Origin: Synergistaceae bacterium
Lineage (GTDB): Bacteria; Synergistota; Synergistia; Synergistales; Aminobacteriaceae
Assembly: GCA_031289165.1 (NCBI GenBank)
Contig: JAITPZ010000073.1
Span: forward strand, 1-8,114
DNA length: 8,114 nt
Direction of reading: 5' to 3'
In this document: one piece after another, positions 6,699-8,114 of the stretch
Layout: each line of letters opens with the position of its first letter
How positions within the stretch are numbered: the first letter of the stretch is position 1
The notes under the pieces: model-generated
What the model saw: the letters and a program-made list of their open reading frames with translations, nothing else
What the model was told of the DNA's origin: nothing
Databases searched by the model: none
Position numbers and translations under genes: made by a program

Positions 6699-6989
6699 TT
6701 AAAAGTGGTGCGTGTTCTGCCGTGCCAGGACAAACGCATGGAGCGGGGGAAAAAGTTCGGGTCGGGTGTCGGGCACAAATTTCCACGTAAGAGAGGACTC
6801 GGGGACAACGTGATATTCAAAGTCCTGCGAACAAAATTCCTCCGAGGTCTTCAGACACAGGGTCTCCTCATCGATGCGCATGACCTCCCGAACGCAATAG
6901 GAGTGACTCTCTCCCTCCGCATTTTTCCACGAAACTGTCGGGACAAAATCCCCGGGAATGAGCGCAAATACGTCTTCAAATTTTTTCAT
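6699..6989 (-). CDS. Small protein of unknown function (96 residues)
   Basis: I do not recognise a family. The frame is supported by a very good ribosome site (AAAAGGAGG, 8 nt before the ATG) and a promoter-like pair just upstream. The protein is soluble in character, with no signal peptide or membrane segment. It looks beta-rich in the middle (GDFVPTVSWKN, VREVMRIDEETLCL, FEYHVVPESSLTWKFVP), has three cysteines (C32, C45, C53), and ends in a poorly ordered tail rich in P and H. It is on the same strand as arsR-hgcAB but 334 nt before it, so a shared function is not shown. The last 20 or so residues look less protein-like and could reflect a late frameshift. Confidence 0.75.
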   Translation of the reverse strand: MKKFEDVFALIPGDFVPTVSWKNAEGESHSYCVREVMRIDEETLCLKTSEEFCSQDFEYHVVPESSLTWKFVPDTRPELFPPLHAFVLARQNTHHF

Positions 6990-7009
6990 GAATACTGCCT
7001 CCTTTTAAA

Positions 7010-7037
7010 ATTATCATAATATAAAATATACACGCAA
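7010..7037 (-). promoter_or_regulatory. Candidate promoter of the 96-residue gene
   Basis: TTGCGT (7032-7037) and GATAAT (7010-7015) on the minus strand are 16 nt apart in a strongly AT-rich stretch. Transcription would start only a few bases before the AAAAGGAGG ribosome site, giving a very short leader. Confidence 0.5.
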
Positions 7038-7186
7038 TTGTAGAATAATTTACCTGGATTTTTGTACCTGAAATACCTGAAAGCGAAAACGCCACTGCAT
7101 ACCTCTGAAAACACAACAAAAGAAGCGCCCCGGATGAAGGTACGAAGGGAACCGGAGCAGGCGGATCGCGAAACGGGCTCCGCGAA

Positions 7187-7204
7187 GATGGACGATGGAC
7201 GATG
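7187..7204. repeat. Short tandem repeat GATGGAC
   Basis: Two and a half direct copies of the 7-mer GATGGAC (7187-7193, 7194-7200, then GATG). Probably a slippage tract; no function suggested. Confidence 0.6.
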
Positions 7205-7205
7205 A

Positions 7206-7223
7206 ATGCTGAACGATAAATTC
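7206..7223 (-). pseudogene. Possible remnant of an RHH gene fragment
   Basis: On the minus strand this reads GAATTTATCGTTCAGCAT. The intact RHH gene has GAATTTATCGTTGAGCAGCAT at 7356-7376, identical except for one missing GAG codon; both encode EFIV then QH. The flanks do not align, so this may be a leftover of a duplication or chance. Confidence 0.25.
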
Positions 7224-7283
7224 GGTATTCGAAGAAGCGGGGATAACGAGGATTGCGTTTACTGGTATTGCCCTGAATCAGGC

Positions 7284-7314
7284 CTCGGAGCTGATAAAAT
7301 ATCAGATCTCCGAG
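7284..7314 (-). other. Hairpin spanning the RHH stop codon
   Basis: CTCGGAG (7284-7290) and CTCCGAG (7308-7314) pair, with CTGAT/ATCAG continuing inside and a 2-nt bulge. The stop codon of the RHH gene (7302-7304) lies in the stem. A second small palindrome, CCTGAATCAGG (7272-7282), follows at once. There is no T run, so this is not a standard terminator; it could protect the mRNA end or affect translation termination. Confidence 0.6.
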
Positions 7315-7481
7315 TCGGTGGGGATAAGGCCGTGAGTAGTTTCGTAGTCTTCAATATGCTGCTCAACGATAAATTCCAGTTGAGCGTTCAGGGATCTCTT
7401 CTGCTTTTTGGCAAGCCACGTGATTTTTTTCAGCATATCGGGTTCAAGACGCAATCCAACCTGAATTTTATGAGCGTTCAT
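7302..7481 (-). CDS. Ribbon-helix-helix (Arc/MetJ-type) DNA-binding protein
   Basis: A 59-residue transcription regulator of the RHH fold, the type used by many antitoxins and plasmid or phage repressors. The DNA-contacting strand is KIQVGLRL (5-12), helix 1 about 13-27 (EPDMLKKITWLAKKQ), and the turn plus helix 2 is RSLNAQLEFIVEQHIEDY (29-46), very close to the Arc pattern (R-S-x-N-x-x). A short polar tail ends in TDSEI. It dimerises in this family. The ATG at 7481 has AAAGGAGGTG 6-8 nt upstream, among the best ribosome sites in the window. Its promoter carries tandem repeats suited to autoregulation. No toxin gene is seen on either side, so it is either an orphan antitoxin or a free-standing repressor. 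The AT-rich surroundings contrast with the GC-rich neighbours and suggest acquisition. Confidence 0.88.
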   Translation of the reverse strand: MNAHKIQVGLRLEPDMLKKITWLAKKQKRSLNAQLEFIVEQHIEDYETTHGLIPTDSEI

Positions 7482-7530
7482 TAAAACACCTCCTTTTTAA
7501 TATTATTGTTATATAATTTTTGCTTACAAG

Positions 7531-7559
7531 ATAGTATCAAAATGTTATCAATATGTCAA
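7531..7559 (-). promoter_or_regulatory. Promoter of the RHH gene with tandem operator
   Basis: On the minus strand TTGACA (7554-7559, consensus -35) and TACTAT (7531-7536) are exactly 17 nt apart. The spacer is filled by two head-to-tail 11-mers, ACATATTGATA (7546-7556) and ACATTTTGATA (7535-7545), which match at 10 of 11 positions. A tandem site of helical-turn length between -35 and -10 is what a dimer-of-dimers RHH repressor would use to shut off its own gene. Confidence 0.75.
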
Positions 7560-7612
7560 ATGAAAATTTCAAAATCATGAAAGACGCGTCGAGTCATGGA
7601 AATAACGGTATT

Positions 7613-7649
7613 CGTTCAAACCCTTTCTCCAGGACCAGGGGTTTGAACG
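7613..7649. repeat. Inverted repeat with perfect 11-bp arms
   Basis: CGTTCAAACCC (7613-7623) and GGGTTTGAACG (7639-7649) with a 15-nt spacer. The arms resemble a tRNA T-arm (GTTCAAACC), but no tRNA body fits around them. No T run follows on either strand. It may be an operator, a recombination site or a mobile-element trace. Confidence 0.6.
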
Positions 7650-7842
7650 GGTACACTTTATTATTCTCCTGCCTCCGGCCATTCCTTTATTTTTCTTCCG
7701 ACCGCGCCCACCGGACGTTCCGGCGTCAATGTGGAAAACCTTCATCGCCAACCTCCGCGTGGCCTGCAAGAGCCAGCGTTCTTTAATGGAAGTTCTCGCC
7801 GCCGTGGGATAAAATGAGAACACCGAAGGAGGGGGTTAAGAT
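7650..7842. other. Gene-free stretch before the right-edge frame
   Basis: With the RHH promoter and the inverted repeat this completes the 361-nt interval from 7482 to 7842. A minus-strand frame (7575-7823) and an open plus frame ending near 7812 are present, but neither has a ribosome site or known motif. GATAAAAT at about 7808-7815 could serve as a -10 for the gene at 7843, with no good -35. Confidence 0.4.
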
Positions 7843-8091
7843 ATGGAACAGAACATCACGGAGCAATTGGTGAAGTTTTTGCGAGAGAAGAAGGCGGATT
7901 TCATCACGTTGTCGAACCTATCCAGTCCCCCTGCAACGCCTGCAGGCTCCTCTGGCCTCGACGGACATGCTGGGCGCGGAGTTTTTTTCGTAATCGGATT
8001 CAAAATCAGAATTGGAGGGGAAATGGGTTGTATTACCCCCATCTGGCAGGGCAAACGCATAAGCATATTAGTAGACTCTTGCAAAAACTAG
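7843..8091 (+). CDS. Unrecognised protein, possibly truncated by an insertion
   Basis: The only plus-strand frame with real support: a strong ribosome site (GGAGGGGG, about 8 nt before the ATG) and a natural-looking start (MEQNITEQLVKFLREKKADFITL), likely an amphipathic helix followed by a beta strand. After about residue 30 the sequence turns rich in S, P, A and G (SSPPATPAGSSG), then GVFFVIGFKI could be a second strand. If the insertion-sequence edge suggested at 8047 is real, only the first 68 residues are native and the last 14 are read from the element. So this may be the 5' remnant of a longer gene. The opening is vaguely like the start of some QueG-type iron-sulfur proteins, but I cannot support that assignment. 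Confidence 0.45.
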   Translation: MEQNITEQLVKFLREKKADFITLSNLSSPPATPAGSSGLDGHAGRGVFFVIGFKIRIGGEMGCITPIWQGKRISILVDSCKN

Positions 8092-8114
8092 CTTTGCGTA
8101 TTTTGCCTAGGTAT
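8047..8114. mobile_element. Possible end of an insertion sequence
   Basis: CAGGGCAAACGCATAAGC at 8047-8064 resembles from memory the terminal repeat seen at some ISAs1-like elements, and a further end-like string (GACTCTTGCAAAA) lies at about 8073-8085. No transposase is visible because the window stops. The family assignment is a guess, and the opposite end is needed to confirm it. Confidence 0.3.

Larger units (their letters stand above)
7038..7301. other. Non-coding gap downstream of the RHH gene
   Basis: The gene-free interval from 6990 to 7301 is 312 nt. Besides the promoter at 7010-7037 and the hairpin at its right end, it contains a short tandem repeat (7187-7204) and an 18-nt segment resembling part of the neighbouring RHH gene (7206-7223). 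No open frame with a ribosome site is seen. A toxin gene, which might be expected beside an RHH antitoxin, is not found here. Confidence 0.5.

Noticed and set aside
6467..6820. Minus-strand frame of 117 codons as a gene
   Set aside because: It overlaps the better supported 96-residue gene out of frame, has no ribosome site before its ATG and no recognisable motif.
7284..7314. Rho-independent terminator of the RHH gene
   Set aside because: The stem is good but no T run follows on the minus strand.
7302..7481. Complete toxin-antitoxin module
   Set aside because: Only the RHH half is visible. Neither side has a small frame with a ribosome site resembling RelE, MazF, PIN or HEPN toxins.
7613..7649. 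tRNA gene suggested by GTTCAAACCC
   Set aside because: No acceptor stem, anticodon arm or correct spacing is found on either strand; the arms simply form an inverted repeat.
1..8114. CRISPR array or cobalamin riboswitch, given the corrinoid-dependent HgcA
   Set aside because: No regularly spaced direct repeats occur, and the arsR-hgcA leader is too short and lacks recognisable B12-box features.

Overview
The window looks like chromosomal DNA of a GC-rich, probably strictly anaerobic bacterium. hgcA and hgcB, the pair required for microbial mercury methylation, are so far known only from anaerobes. The tilS-hpt-ftsH order is widespread in bacteria, so it does not fix the phylum. My best guess is a Synergistetes-like or related anaerobic lineage, but this is an impression and not proof. 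Nearly every convincing gene lies on the minus strand.

Reading right to left on the minus strand (window right edge to left edge): a plus-strand reading frame of unknown function at 7843-8091 may run into the end of an insertion sequence at the right edge. Next comes an AT-rich accessory stretch (about 6990-7560) holding a 59-residue ribbon-helix-helix (Arc/MetJ-type) regulator with a near-consensus promoter and a tandem 11-bp repeat inside that promoter. A small unrecognised 96-residue protein (6699-6989) follows.

The central feature is a compact three-gene cluster: an ArsR-family metal-responsive repressor (6032-6364), hgcA (4948-5997) and hgcB (4670-4951). The gap between arsR and hgcA is 34 nt, and hgcA and hgcB overlap by 4 nt (ATGA). 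HgcA carries the diagnostic cap-helix motif NVWCAAGK in its corrinoid-binding domain, plus about five C-terminal membrane segments. HgcB is a small two-[4Fe-4S] ferredoxin with CIECGAC and a C-terminal cysteine cluster. A TATAT-N4-ATATA palindrome over the candidate -10 of the arsR promoter suggests metalloid- or metal-controlled expression of methylation.

Two hairpins separate hgcB from a housekeeping block: tilS (tRNA-Ile lysidine synthetase), hpt (hypoxanthine phosphoribosyltransferase) and ftsH (membrane AAA+ zinc protease), which ends in a strong terminator. The left edge holds the first 158 codons of an OmpR/PhoB-type response regulator. The other long open frames, mostly on the plus strand, are antisense or out-of-frame shadows of these genes.
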